NCBI GenBank assembly: GCA_965661625.1 | Contig: CBFIEM010000010.1 | Span: 67,390-131,389, forward strand | Direction of reading: 5' to 3' | Length of the DNA: 64,000 bases | Source: GCA-2705995 sp965661625 | Lineage (GTDB): Bacteria; Bacteroidota; Bacteroidia; Flavobacteriales_G; Salibacteraceae | In this document: piece by piece, positions 51,677 to 60,866 of the stretch | Layout: every line of letters begins with the position of its first letter | Position numbering within the stretch: the first letter of the stretch is position 1 | The notes under the pieces: generated by a model | The model's database searches: none | Told to the model about the DNA's origin: nothing | The model's input: only the letters and a program-made list of their open reading frames with translations | Program-made: the position numbers and the translations under genes

Positions 51677-53044
51677 ATGAATTCAGAAAAGAAAGTTTTT
51701 TCCAACATATTAGAGACTATTGGAAACACCCCAATGGTAAAGCTTAATAAGATAGCAGCAGACATCCCCGCAGCTGTTTATGCAAAAGTAGAATACTTCA
51801 ACCCGGGTCATTCTGTAAAAGATCGAATGGCATTAAAAATGATTGAAGATGCTGAGAAATCTGGCCAATTAAAACCTGGTGGAACTATTATTGAGTGCAC
51901 CTCTGGGAATACCGGAATGGGTTTAGCTTTAGCTGCTGTTGTTAAAGGATATAAGCTCATTTGCACACTATCTGACAAGCAATCGAAAGAAAAGATGGAT
52001 ATTCTAAGAGCAATGGGGGCCGAAGTGTATGTGTGTCCTACAAACGTTGCACCTGAGCATCCTGATAGTTATTACTCAGTCGCTACGCGTTTAAATCAAG
52101 AAATCCCAAACTCCTTTTATCCTTACCAATACGACAACCTGAGCAATCGTACTGCACATTATGAGTCTACGGGTCCTGAAATATGGCGTCAGACGGAGGG
52201 GAAAATCACACACTTTGTTGTGGGAGTTGGAACAGGTGGAACTATTTCAGGAGTTGCTAAATACCTCAAAGAACAAAACCCAAATGTTAAAATATGGGGA
52301 GTAGACTCCTATGGAAGTGTATTTAAAAAATACCACGAGACTGGAGAGTTTGATGAAAATGAAATATACTCTTACATCACCGAAGGAATTGGAGAAGATA
52401 TTCTTCCTAAAAATGTTGATTTCAGCTTGATTGATCACTTTGAAAAAGTAACTGATAAAGACGGCGCTGTTGTTACACGTGAGTTGGCAAAAAAAGAGGG
52501 GCTTCTGCTAGGTTATTCAGCTGGTTCAGCATTTCAAGCGGTAAGACAATTGAAAGACGAGTTAAAACCTGATGATATTGTTGTAGTACTTTTTCATGAT
52601 CACGGGAGCAGATACGTAGGGAAAGTATTCAATGATGACTGGATGCGTGAGCGCGGCTTTTTAGATCGCAATGGAGAAACGGTTGCAGATCTTATCAAAA
52701 GACGTGGTATTAAACCAGTTGTAGGTGTTAACAAAGAAGAGCTTGTACAACACGCTATTGATAAGATGAAAGAACACGAAATTTCTCAATTGCCGGTATT
52801 TGAAGATGACCGGATTGTTGGGTCTATATCAGATTCTAGTCTCTTAATCACGATTAGTACAACTAGGGATGTGATTAACATGCCCATCAAAACTATCATG
52901 GACGAGCCTTTTGAAACCGTTGAGCCTAGCTTGCACCTTACCGAGCTAGCGAAACACATTAATAATCATCATCCCGCAGTAATGGTCCAAATGCATGGTG
53001 ATTGGCAAATCATTTCCCGACATGATTTGATTAGTTCTATGTAA
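51677..53044 (+). CDS. Cystathionine beta-synthase
   Basis: 455 residues. PLP domain with Lys48 in GHSVKDRMALKM, substrate loop TSGNTGMGLAL and phosphate loop VGTGGTISGVAK. Residues about 345-455 form a pair of CBS domains (VQHAIDKMKEHEISQLPVFE). The N-terminal haem domain of animal enzymes is missing. It condenses serine and homocysteine, or makes cysteine from O-acetylserine; the CBS domains favour the former. The next gene overlaps by TAATG. Confidence 0.92.
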   Translation: MNSEKKVFSNILETIGNTPMVKLNKIAADIPAAVYAKVEYFNPGHSVKDRMALKMIEDAEKSGQLKPGGTIIECTSGNTGMGLALAAVVKGYKLICTLSDKQSKEKMDILRAMGAEVYVCPTNVAPEHPDSYYSVATRLNQEIPNSFYPYQYDNLSNRTAHYESTGPEIWRQTEGKITHFVVGVGTGGTISGVAKYLKEQNPNVKIWGVDSYGSVFKKYHETGEFDENEIYSYITEGIGEDILPKNVDFSLIDHFEKVTDKDGAVVTRELAKKEGLLLGYSAGSAFQAVRQLKDELKPDDIVVVLFHDHGSRYVGKVFNDDWMRERGFLDRNGETVADLIKRRGIKPVVGVNKEELVQHAIDKMKEHEISQLPVFEDDRIVGSISDSSLLITISTTRDVINMPIKTIMDEPFETVEPSLHLTELAKHINNHHPAVMVQMHGDWQIISRHDLISSM

Positions 53045-53847
53045 TGACTGTTAATGACCAATTAGGACGCAAGTTGAGCGTTAATGGTTCACCAAAACGA
53101 ATCATTAGTTTGGTTCCTTCTATCACGGAACTGTTGCATTATTTTGGTCTGGATGAGTACGTTGTTGGAGTCACCAACTTTTGTGTCCACCCCACTTCTT
53201 GGCGTAAAAACAAATCAAGGTTGGGGGGCACTAAAGATCCTGACCTAGCCCGAATTAAAACGCTCAAGCCAGATTTAATCATCTGCAATAAAGAAGAAAA
53301 TAGAAAAGAAGACGTTTTAAATCTCGCGGAAGAATTTCCGGTGTATATCAGCGATGTCAAAACTATTCAAGATGCGCAAAACTTGATTGCTGATATAGGC
53401 TCAATTTGTGATGTATGCGATCGTTCTGTAGACTTAAATGAACAAATAACCGTCCAATTAAACCGACTCTCAGCCAACCTATTTCCAAAGATTACCGTTT
53501 CATATATCATATGGAATGATCCCATATTTACAATTGCCCATGGTACTTTCATTTTCAACATGTTGCAATTAGTACGACTAGAGCAATTAAGTTATCCAAG
53601 TAAAACTAATTATCCACAAGTAACCCAACAGCAGTTGAGTCAATCTAAGCCTGAACTCATTCTACTATCCTCAGAACCTTATCCGTTCAAAAACCTTCAT
53701 CTAAAAAAATGGAAAGCTAAATTCCCAGAAAGTAAAGTGTTACGCGTTGATGGAGAGTATTGTTCCTGGTATGGTTCTAGAATGCTATCAGGAATGAAGT
53801 ATCTTGAAGATTTGCGTAATAAAATTGATAATTTACACCTCGCATGA
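53044..53847 (+). CDS. BtuF-like helical-backbone metal receptor without signal peptide
   Basis: 267 residues of the periplasmic B12/iron binding-protein fold (RIISLVPSITELLHYFGLDE; VGVTNFCVHPTSW; LKPDLIICNKEEN; RVDGEYCSWYGSRM). It begins directly with MTVNDQLGRK and has no signal peptide or lipobox, so as read it would remain in the cytoplasm. Similar signal-less members are known in Bacteroidota, but their ligand is unknown. It is coupled to the genes on both sides (TAATG and ATGA overlaps), with no permease nearby. Confidence 0.82.
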   Translation: MTVNDQLGRKLSVNGSPKRIISLVPSITELLHYFGLDEYVVGVTNFCVHPTSWRKNKSRLGGTKDPDLARIKTLKPDLIICNKEENRKEDVLNLAEEFPVYISDVKTIQDAQNLIADIGSICDVCDRSVDLNEQITVQLNRLSANLFPKITVSYIIWNDPIFTIAHGTFIFNMLQLVRLEQLSYPSKTNYPQVTQQQLSQSKPELILLSSEPYPFKNLHLKKWKAKFPESKVLRVDGEYCSWYGSRMLSGMKYLEDLRNKIDNLHLA

Positions 53848-56153
53848 TGGCTTTTCGTTCATTGATACTAGTTCTTTCGATTTTCATGTCGATTAAGGCA
53901 CACAGTCAAAAGGTTGGTGTAGTACTAAGTGGTGGGGGAGCAGATGCACTTGCACATGTCGGTGTTTTAAAAGCGCTAGAAGAACATGAAATACCTGTTG
54001 ACTACATCACGGGTTCTTCGATGGGGGCTATGATCGGAGCCATGTATGCATCTGGTTATACACCTGAAGATATGGAGTTGTTCTTTACCTCTGATAAGTT
54101 TTTAGATATGACGAGGGGAAAGTTAGATGAGCATAACATGTATAACTTCCAACAAATACACTACGATGCGGAAGTTTTCAATTTAAAATTTGCCCGAGAC
54201 AGTATCTTGCACCCCAAGTTCCCAACCAATGTTGTAGACCCAACATACATAGACTTCGAGCTTATGAGCGTGCTTGGCGCGCACGGTGCCTCCGCAAATA
54301 ATGATTTCGATAGTTTATTTATTCCGTTCAGATGCGTTGCTGCAGATATAGAACACAAACGAGAAGTGGTTTTCGAAAAAGGGAATTTGAGTAATGCTGT
54401 TCGAGCTTCCATGAGCTATCCCTTTTTTCTAAAACCAATAACTATCAATGGCACGTTATTATTTGACGGAGGATTATACAACAACTTCCCTAGCGATATC
54501 ATGTGCTCAAGTTTTCAACCCGATTATATTATCGGTTCCAATGTTGCTTCTGGCCTGCCCACTCCAAATGAAGATGACCTAATCTCTCAAGTCAAAAACA
54601 TGTTAGTGAGTCCTACTAATTATCAAATTGACTGCGTCTCTGGTATTGTTATCCAATCGAACGTCGAGTTTGGAGTGTTTAATTTTAAGAAAGCACAAAA
54701 TGCTATAGATAGCGGATATACGGCTACAATTGCCAAGATAAACTCGATTAAAACTACACTCAAGCGAAGGAAGACTAAAGACGAACTGCTTCAAGAACGA
54801 AGTAATTATGTGCAGAAAATAGACACCCTTCGCTATACCGATGTGCTTATAACTGGAGTTCAGCCAAATCAGGCAAAATTCATTGAGCAAAGTCTTATTG
54901 ATAGGTCTGGATTGCCTACAATTTCACAAGGAGATGTGCGCGAATCATATTTTAAACTGAAAGGCTATTCATTAATAAAAAACATCTACCCCTTCATATC
55001 CCAAAAAGTAGACAGTGGTTATGTGCTCAACTTAAAAATTAAGCGAGAACGCGATCTAAAGATCGGGATTGGAGGCAATCTTTCTACTGCCCCTATTAAC
55101 CATATCATGCTTAGCGCTCAGTATGACAAGCTGGCCAAATGGGGTTATACATTTTATGGAAATGGTTATTACGGAAGACTTTACACTGGTGCTCACGGCT
55201 TAACCCGATTTCAAGCACCGGGCAGGGTTGGTTGGTTTTTTGAACCTAGCATAACCTATAATCGATTCAATTATTTTCGGAGCAGGAACTTCTTCTTTGA
55301 GGAGTTCAAACCGTCCTACCTTATTCTAAATGAGTTATACGCCAAAATGAGAGTTGGTCTTCCTTTAGGAAACAAAGGCCTGATTAGCGCAACCTCTTCC
55401 CTTTTTAATCACCGTGATGAGTATTACCAAACGAAAGACTTTAGTCCTGATGACACTACTGATGTATCTACTTTCAATGGCCAAACTGCTGCTATTCAAT
55501 ACTCATTTAACACCTTGAATAACCTCCAGTTCCCTTCTCGAGGCACCATTATTTCTGCTTCTATGAGGCATATTAAATTACGCGAGCGAAATAGTCCGGG
55601 TTCTACAAGTAGCGATAATGTGACGCTGAACAGAGACCATGATTGGTTTCAAGCCAATTTACATATCCAAACATTCTATAAAAAACGAGGTGCTATTCGT
55701 TTGGGGTTACAATTTGATGGGGTTTACTCAGTTCAGCCGTTATTTACAAACTACACATCAACGGTTTTAAGGTCTCCAGCATACCAACCTATACCTGAGA
55801 GTAAGACGCTTTTTCTCGAGTCTTTTCGGGCCCATCAATTCATAGCGTTAGGGCATAAAATAGTATTTGCAATTAGGGAAAATGTAGAGTTTAGGCTTGA
55901 GGGTTATGTATTTCAACCTTATCAAGAAATCACTAAAGATCTTGTAGATCGCACCGCTAACTACGGAAAACCCTGGGATTCGCGCTATACTATTGTTAGT
56001 GGCACTGGGGTGTGGAAAACACCATTAGGACCATTTAGTGTAGGCCTCAATTATTATCATAATGTGCCTAACGTTTCACTTGAACAAACTACTCCCCTAT
56101 CCTTTTTCCTAAACTTTGGCTACCTGATTTTTAATGATCGTACTTTTAATTAG
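53844..56153 (+). CDS. Patatin-like phospholipase fused to POTRA-like and outer-membrane barrel domains
   Basis: 769 residues: Sec signal (about 1-22), patatin domain (24-330) with oxyanion loop LSGGGADALAHVG, nucleophile Ser59 in GSSMG and Asp208 in DGG (Ser-Asp dyad), a POTRA-like segment (about 340-405, TDVLITGVQPNQAKFI) and a 16-strand-type BamA/TamA barrel ending FLNFGYLIFNDRTFN. This is the PlpD/type Vd layout, in which the barrel carries the lipase. The usual Lys/Arg in GGxK is replaced by Asp. Probably an outer-membrane or surface phospholipase. Confidence 0.9.
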   Translation: MMAFRSLILVLSIFMSIKAHSQKVGVVLSGGGADALAHVGVLKALEEHEIPVDYITGSSMGAMIGAMYASGYTPEDMELFFTSDKFLDMTRGKLDEHNMYNFQQIHYDAEVFNLKFARDSILHPKFPTNVVDPTYIDFELMSVLGAHGASANNDFDSLFIPFRCVAADIEHKREVVFEKGNLSNAVRASMSYPFFLKPITINGTLLFDGGLYNNFPSDIMCSSFQPDYIIGSNVASGLPTPNEDDLISQVKNMLVSPTNYQIDCVSGIVIQSNVEFGVFNFKKAQNAIDSGYTATIAKINSIKTTLKRRKTKDELLQERSNYVQKIDTLRYTDVLITGVQPNQAKFIEQSLIDRSGLPTISQGDVRESYFKLKGYSLIKNIYPFISQKVDSGYVLNLKIKRERDLKIGIGGNLSTAPINHIMLSAQYDKLAKWGYTFYGNGYYGRLYTGAHGLTRFQAPGRVGWFFEPSITYNRFNYFRSRNFFFEEFKPSYLILNELYAKMRVGLPLGNKGLISATSSLFNHRDEYYQTKDFSPDDTTDVSTFNGQTAAIQYSFNTLNNLQFPSRGTIISASMRHIKLRERNSPGSTSSDNVTLNRDHDWFQANLHIQTFYKKRGAIRLGLQFDGVYSVQPLFTNYTSTVLRSPAYQPIPESKTLFLESFRAHQFIALGHKIVFAIRENVEFRLEGYVFQPYQEITKDLVDRTANYGKPWDSRYTIVSGTGVWKTPLGPFSVGLNYYHNVPNVSLEQTTPLSFFLNFGYLIFNDRTFN

Positions 56154-56155
56154 CC

Positions 56156-56467
56156 CTAAGCCTCAGTAGTTGGACCACCAAAATTCATAGGGATTCCTTG
56201 GGCTGGCTCAACATCAGGAATCGTTCCATGCTGTTGTTCAAACTTAGCGATATTATCAGCAAGCGCCCTCATGAGTCTCTTGGCGTGCTGAGGAGCCAAT
56301 AGCACCCTAGATCGTACTTTTGCCTTAGGTGCTCCTGGCATAATCTGAATAAAATCAACTACGAATTCTGTAGGAGAATGTGTTATGATTGCCAAATTAG
56401 AATAAATGCCTTGAGCCGCTTCTTCGGATAGCTCGATATTTAATTGTTGTTGTTTTTCTTCTGCCAT
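56156..56467 (-). CDS. DUF3467 protein
   Basis: 103 residues with the DUF3467 core (YSNLAIITHSPTEFVVDFIQ, RVLLAPQHAKRLMRAL). It usually follows rpoC in Bacteroidota; function unknown. The ATG is 11 bases behind the T-run of the rpoC terminator, so its expression needs readthrough or a start at the TATATTCG (56472-56479) in between. Confidence 0.88.
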   Translation of the reverse strand: MAEEKQQQLNIELSEEAAQGIYSNLAIITHSPTEFVVDFIQIMPGAPKAKVRSRVLLAPQHAKRLMRALADNIAKFEQQHGTIPDVEPAQGIPMNFGGPTTEA

Positions 56468-56478
56468 AAAGCGAATAT

Positions 56479-56511
56479 AAAAAAAGCCCCATCATAACTG
56501 ACGGGGCTTTT
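56479..56511 (-). terminator. Rho-independent terminator of rpoC
   Basis: Stem AAAAGCCCCGTC / GATGGGGCTTTT (one G-T pair) around a six-base loop, with a T-run on the minus strand. Confidence 0.9.
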
Positions 56512-56529
56512 GAATTATCTCATTAGAAG

Positions 56530-59500
56530 TTACTCAGCAACTTCTTCTTTTTTCTCCATGAGTTTATCGTACTCTTCTTGAGAACCAACTACAAGTTTTT
56601 GGTATTCCCTTAAACCTGTACCTGCTGGTATCAAGTGACCAACGATAACATTCTCCTTAAGACCTAACAGGCTATCACGTTTTCCATTAACAGCTGCCTC
56701 ATTCAACACCTTCGTAGTTTCCTGGAAAGATGCTGCAGAAATAAAGCTATCTGTTTGAAGGGATGCTCGTGTAATACCCTGAAGAACTGGAGTTGCAGTT
56801 GCTGGAATTGCTTCACGCGCTTCAACCAACTCCAAATCTTTACGTTTAAGCTTCGAGTTCTCATCCCTTAACTTACGCGCCGTGATGATTTGTCCTGCTT
56901 TAAACGTTTCAGATCCTCCTGGATTCTCAACTACCTTCTTATCAAAAATGTAGTCGTTTTCATCAGCAAATTCATGACGGTTTACCAATTGCTTCTCAAG
57001 GAATTTTGTATCCCCTGCATCAGCAATGTCTACCTTACGCATCATTTGACGAACAATTACCTCGAAGTGCTTATCGTTAATCTTCACACCTTGAAGACGG
57101 TAAACCTCTTGGATTTCATTCACGATGTATTCTTGAACAGCTGTTGGCCCCATGATCGACAAGATATCTGAGGGTGTTGTTGCACCATCTGAAAGTGCTT
57201 GTCCTGCTTTCACGAAATCATTCTCCTGAACTAGGATATGCTTAGAAAGTGATACTAGGTATTTTTTGATATCTCCATTACGCGACTCAATTATGATCTC
57301 TTGATTACCACGCTTAATTTTACCAAATGAAACAATACCATCAATTTCAGATACAACGGCTGGATTCGAAGGGTTACGTGCCTCAAATAACTCGGTTACC
57401 CTTGGAAGTCCCCCTGTAATATCACCAGACTTACCTGAGCTTCGTGGAATCTTTACTAAGATCTTACCTTCCTTAATCGCGTCATCTTCATCAACAATGA
57501 TGTGCGCGCCTACAGGAACATTGTAAGACTTTACAATTTCTCCACTCTTATCAGCAATCTTGATAATAGGGTTTTTCTTCTTATCTCGGCGTTCGATGAT
57601 CACCTTTTCACGGAAACCAGTTTGTTCATCTGCTTCCTCTCGGTATGTTACTCCATCAATAATGTTTTCAAACACTACTTTACCTGGAACTTCCGACAAG
57701 ATAACAGCGTTATAAGGATCCCAAGAACAAATCTCTGCACCTTTCTTAACTGTTGCACCTGGTTTAATTTTAAGCTCAGAACCGTAGGGTATATTCGAAG
57801 TCGTTAGGACATTATTCGTCTCTTTATCAATCAAACGCATTTCAGACGAACGACTAATTACAACACGAATTTTTTCTCCCAATTCATTCTCACGTTCAAC
57901 CGTTTTCAATAATTCAAAATCGGTCTTACCATCATACTTCGCTTCAATTTTAGATTCCGAAGCAATATTTGAGGCGGTACCCCCAACGTGGAATGTACGA
58001 AGTGTAAGCTGTGTACCTGGCTCTCCAATAGATTGAGCAGCAATTACACCAACTGATTCTCCTTTAGTTACGTGACCACCGGTAGAAAGGTTACGACCAT
58101 AACACTTAGAACAAACTCCTCTTACAGTTTCACATGTAAGTACTGAGCGAATCTCTACTTCCTCTATTCCAGCAGCTTCAATAATGTGAGCCTTAGGTTC
58201 AGTAATCTCAGCCGCAGCTTCCACAAGTACCTCTCCTGTTTCTGGGTGTAGAATATCCTGAACCGCATTTCGACCTACGATTCGTTCAAATAGCGACTCT
58301 ACAATTTCATCGTTGTTCTTTAATGGAGTAGCTACTAATCCTCGTAATGTTCCGCAGTCTTCTTGTGTAATTACTACATCCTGAGCTACATCTACTAGTC
58401 TTCTTGTAAGGTATCCCGCATCTGCAGTCTTAAGTGCTGTATCAGCTAGACCTTTACGAGCACCGTGAGTTGAAATAAAGTACTCAAGGATAGAAAGCCC
58501 TTCTTTAAAGTTTGAAAGAATTGGGTTTTCAATAATATCTCCACCTGAAGCTCCACTTTTCTTTGGCTTGGCCATTAGACCACGCATACCAGAAAGCTGT
58601 CGAATTTGTTCTTTCGAACCACGAGCTCCTGAGTCAAACATCATATAAATTGAGTTGAAACCTTGGTTATCATTTTTCAAACGATTCATCAAGGTATTTG
58701 TCAACTTCGAATTAGTATGTGTCCAAACATCAATAATTTGGTTGTAGCGCTCATTATTGGTGATAAGACCCATGTTATAATTATTCATGATCTCATCAAC
58801 TTCCTTCATCGCACCTTCTATCAAAGCTTCTTTCTCATCAGGAACAATTACATCCCCAATGTTAAACGAAAGACCACCTTTGAATGCCCAATAGAATCCC
58901 ATTGACTTAATATCATCGAGGAATTGAGCAGCACGTGCTACTCCAGTTTCCTTAAGGATATTGCTGATAATTGTACGCAGTGACTTTTTGGTAAGTACTT
59001 CGTTGATATATCCTGATTCTACAGGAACAACTTGGTTGAACATAACCCGGCCACAAGACGTCTCTATTACCTTTTGCTCAATTTCGCCGTTTTCTGTTTT
59101 TACAGGAACACGACATTTAATTTGAGCATGCAGGTCAAGTCTCTTCTCATTAAAGGCAATCAATACCTCTTCAGGAGAATAGAATATCATATCCTGTCCC
59201 ATCATTGTTCGGGTCTCATCAGTCAGGCGAACCTTCGTAATGTAATAAAGACCCAATACCATATCCTGAGATGGAACTGTAATTGGAGCACCATTCGCTG
59301 GGTTCAAAATGTTATGAGAACCAAGCATCAATAGTTGCGCCTCAAGAATAGCCGCATTCCCTAATGGAAGGTGAACAGCCATCTGATCACCATCAAAATC
59401 GGCGTTAAATGCCGTACACGCTAATGGGTGAAGTTGAATTGCCTTTCCCTCAACCAATTTTGGTTGAAAAGCTTGGATACCTAGGCGGTGAAGTGTTGGA

Positions 59501-60828
59501 GCCCTGTTCAGTAGAACTGGATGTCCTTTTAAAACGTTTTCAAGAATATCCCAAACTACCGGCTCTTTCTTATCAACGATTTTCTTAGCGGACTTAACCG
59601 TTTTTACAATCCCACGTTCAATTAACTTACGAATAATGAACGGTTTGTAAAGCTCAGCTGCCATATTCTTAGGCAACCCACATTCATGCATTTTAAGTTC
59701 TGGTCCTACAACAATTACCGAACGCGCTGAATAATCTACTCGTTTACCAAGTAAGTTCTGACGGAAACGTCCTTGTTTCCCTTTCAATGAATCTGAAAGT
59801 GACTTTAGCGCACGATTTGATTCAGTTTTAACAGCTGATGATTTACGTGAGTTATCAAAAAGTGAATCTACAGCTTCCTGCAACATCCGTTTTTCATTCC
59901 TCAAAATCACTTCAGGAGCCTTAATTTCTAATAATCGCTTCAAGCGGTTATTACGAATGATCACACGTCGGTATAGGTCATTCAAATCAGACGTTGCAAA
60001 TCGCCCTCCATCTAGTGGAACAAGCGGACGCAATTCCGGTGGAATTACTGGAATCACCTTAACAACCATCCATTCTGGACGGTTCACAATGTTCTTATTC
60101 GCAGCGCGGAATGCTTCAACAACTTGTAGACGTTTTAGCGCCTCATTCTTACGTTGTTGTGAAGTTTCAGTATTCGCCTTATGGCGCAACTCATATGACA
60201 ATGAATCCAAGTCTAAACGTCCAAGGAGATCATGCAATGCATCTGCTCCCATTTTCGCGATAAACTTGTTCGGGTCGCTATCGTCTAAATATTGATTCTC
60301 CTTTGGAAGGGTATCTAGGATATCCAAGTACTCCTCTTCAGATAAAAACTCTAAATACCCTAACTCCTCGCCATCTGCTTTCTTCGCTGCACCAGCTTGA
60401 ATTACAACATAACGCTCATAATAAATGATTGAATCCAACTTTTTAGAAGGAAGGCCAAGCAAGTATCCGATTTTATTTGGTAGTGATTTAAAATACCAAA
60501 TGTGCGCAACTGGTACTACTAATGAAATGTGCCCCATGCGCTCACGACGCACTTTCTTTTCCGTTACTTCAACACCGCATCGGTCGCAAACGATTCCCTT
60601 GTAGCGAATTCGCTTGTACTTTCCACAAGCACATTCATAATCCTTTACAGGACCAAAAATACGCTCGCAGAATAAACCATCTCGCTCAGGTTTATAGGTG
60701 CGGTAATTGATTGTTTCTGGCTTGGTAACTTCTCCACTTGAACGATCCAGAATCATCTCAGGGGATGCTAATGAAATCGTTATGTTGTTGAAGCTACTTT
60801 TAACTTTTGAATCTTTCTTAAGCGCCAT
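56530..60828 (-). CDS. rpoC: RNA polymerase beta' subunit
   Basis: 1432 residues, full length. N-terminal zinc finger (ECACGKYKRIRYKGIVCDRC), the absolutely conserved catalytic NADFDGDQMAVHLPL, bridge-helix/trigger-loop region (QSIGEPGTQLTLRTFHVGG) and second zinc site (CETVRGVCSKCYG) are all present. It is the last gene of the rpoB-rpoC operon with 38 bases between them and a terminator 20 bases past the stop. Confidence 0.99.
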   Translation of the reverse strand: MALKKDSKVKSSFNNITISLASPEMILDRSSGEVTKPETINYRTYKPERDGLFCERIFGPVKDYECACGKYKRIRYKGIVCDRCGVEVTEKKVRRERMGHISLVVPVAHIWYFKSLPNKIGYLLGLPSKKLDSIIYYERYVVIQAGAAKKADGEELGYLEFLSEEEYLDILDTLPKENQYLDDSDPNKFIAKMGADALHDLLGRLDLDSLSYELRHKANTETSQQRKNEALKRLQVVEAFRAANKNIVNRPEWMVVKVIPVIPPELRPLVPLDGGRFATSDLNDLYRRVIIRNNRLKRLLEIKAPEVILRNEKRMLQEAVDSLFDNSRKSSAVKTESNRALKSLSDSLKGKQGRFRQNLLGKRVDYSARSVIVVGPELKMHECGLPKNMAAELYKPFIIRKLIERGIVKTVKSAKKIVDKKEPVVWDILENVLKGHPVLLNRAPTLHRLGIQAFQPKLVEGKAIQLHPLACTAFNADFDGDQMAVHLPLGNAAILEAQLLMLGSHNILNPANGAPITVPSQDMVLGLYYITKVRLTDETRTMMGQDMIFYSPEEVLIAFNEKRLDLHAQIKCRVPVKTENGEIEQKVIETSCGRVMFNQVVPVESGYINEVLTKKSLRTIISNILKETGVARAAQFLDDIKSMGFYWAFKGGLSFNIGDVIVPDEKEALIEGAMKEVDEIMNNYNMGLITNNERYNQIIDVWTHTNSKLTNTLMNRLKNDNQGFNSIYMMFDSGARGSKEQIRQLSGMRGLMAKPKKSGASGGDIIENPILSNFKEGLSILEYFISTHGARKGLADTALKTADAGYLTRRLVDVAQDVVITQEDCGTLRGLVATPLKNNDEIVESLFERIVGRNAVQDILHPETGEVLVEAAAEITEPKAHIIEAAGIEEVEIRSVLTCETVRGVCSKCYGRNLSTGGHVTKGESVGVIAAQSIGEPGTQLTLRTFHVGGTASNIASESKIEAKYDGKTDFELLKTVERENELGEKIRVVISRSSEMRLIDKETNNVLTTSNIPYGSELKIKPGATVKKGAEICSWDPYNAVILSEVPGKVVFENIIDGVTYREEADEQTGFREKVIIERRDKKKNPIIKIADKSGEIVKSYNVPVGAHIIVDEDDAIKEGKILVKIPRSSGKSGDITGGLPRVTELFEARNPSNPAVVSEIDGIVSFGKIKRGNQEIIIESRNGDIKKYLVSLSKHILVQENDFVKAGQALSDGATTPSDILSIMGPTAVQEYIVNEIQEVYRLQGVKINDKHFEVIVRQMMRKVDIADAGDTKFLEKQLVNRHEFADENDYIFDKKVVENPGGSETFKAGQIITARKLRDENSKLKRKDLELVEAREAIPATATPVLQGITRASLQTDSFISAASFQETTKVLNEAAVNGKRDSLLGLKENVIVGHLIPAGTGLREYQKLVVGSQEEYDKLMEKKEEVAE

Positions 60829-60866
60829 ATCTAGTATGCTATTAAATTCTTAAAAATGTTAACCGA

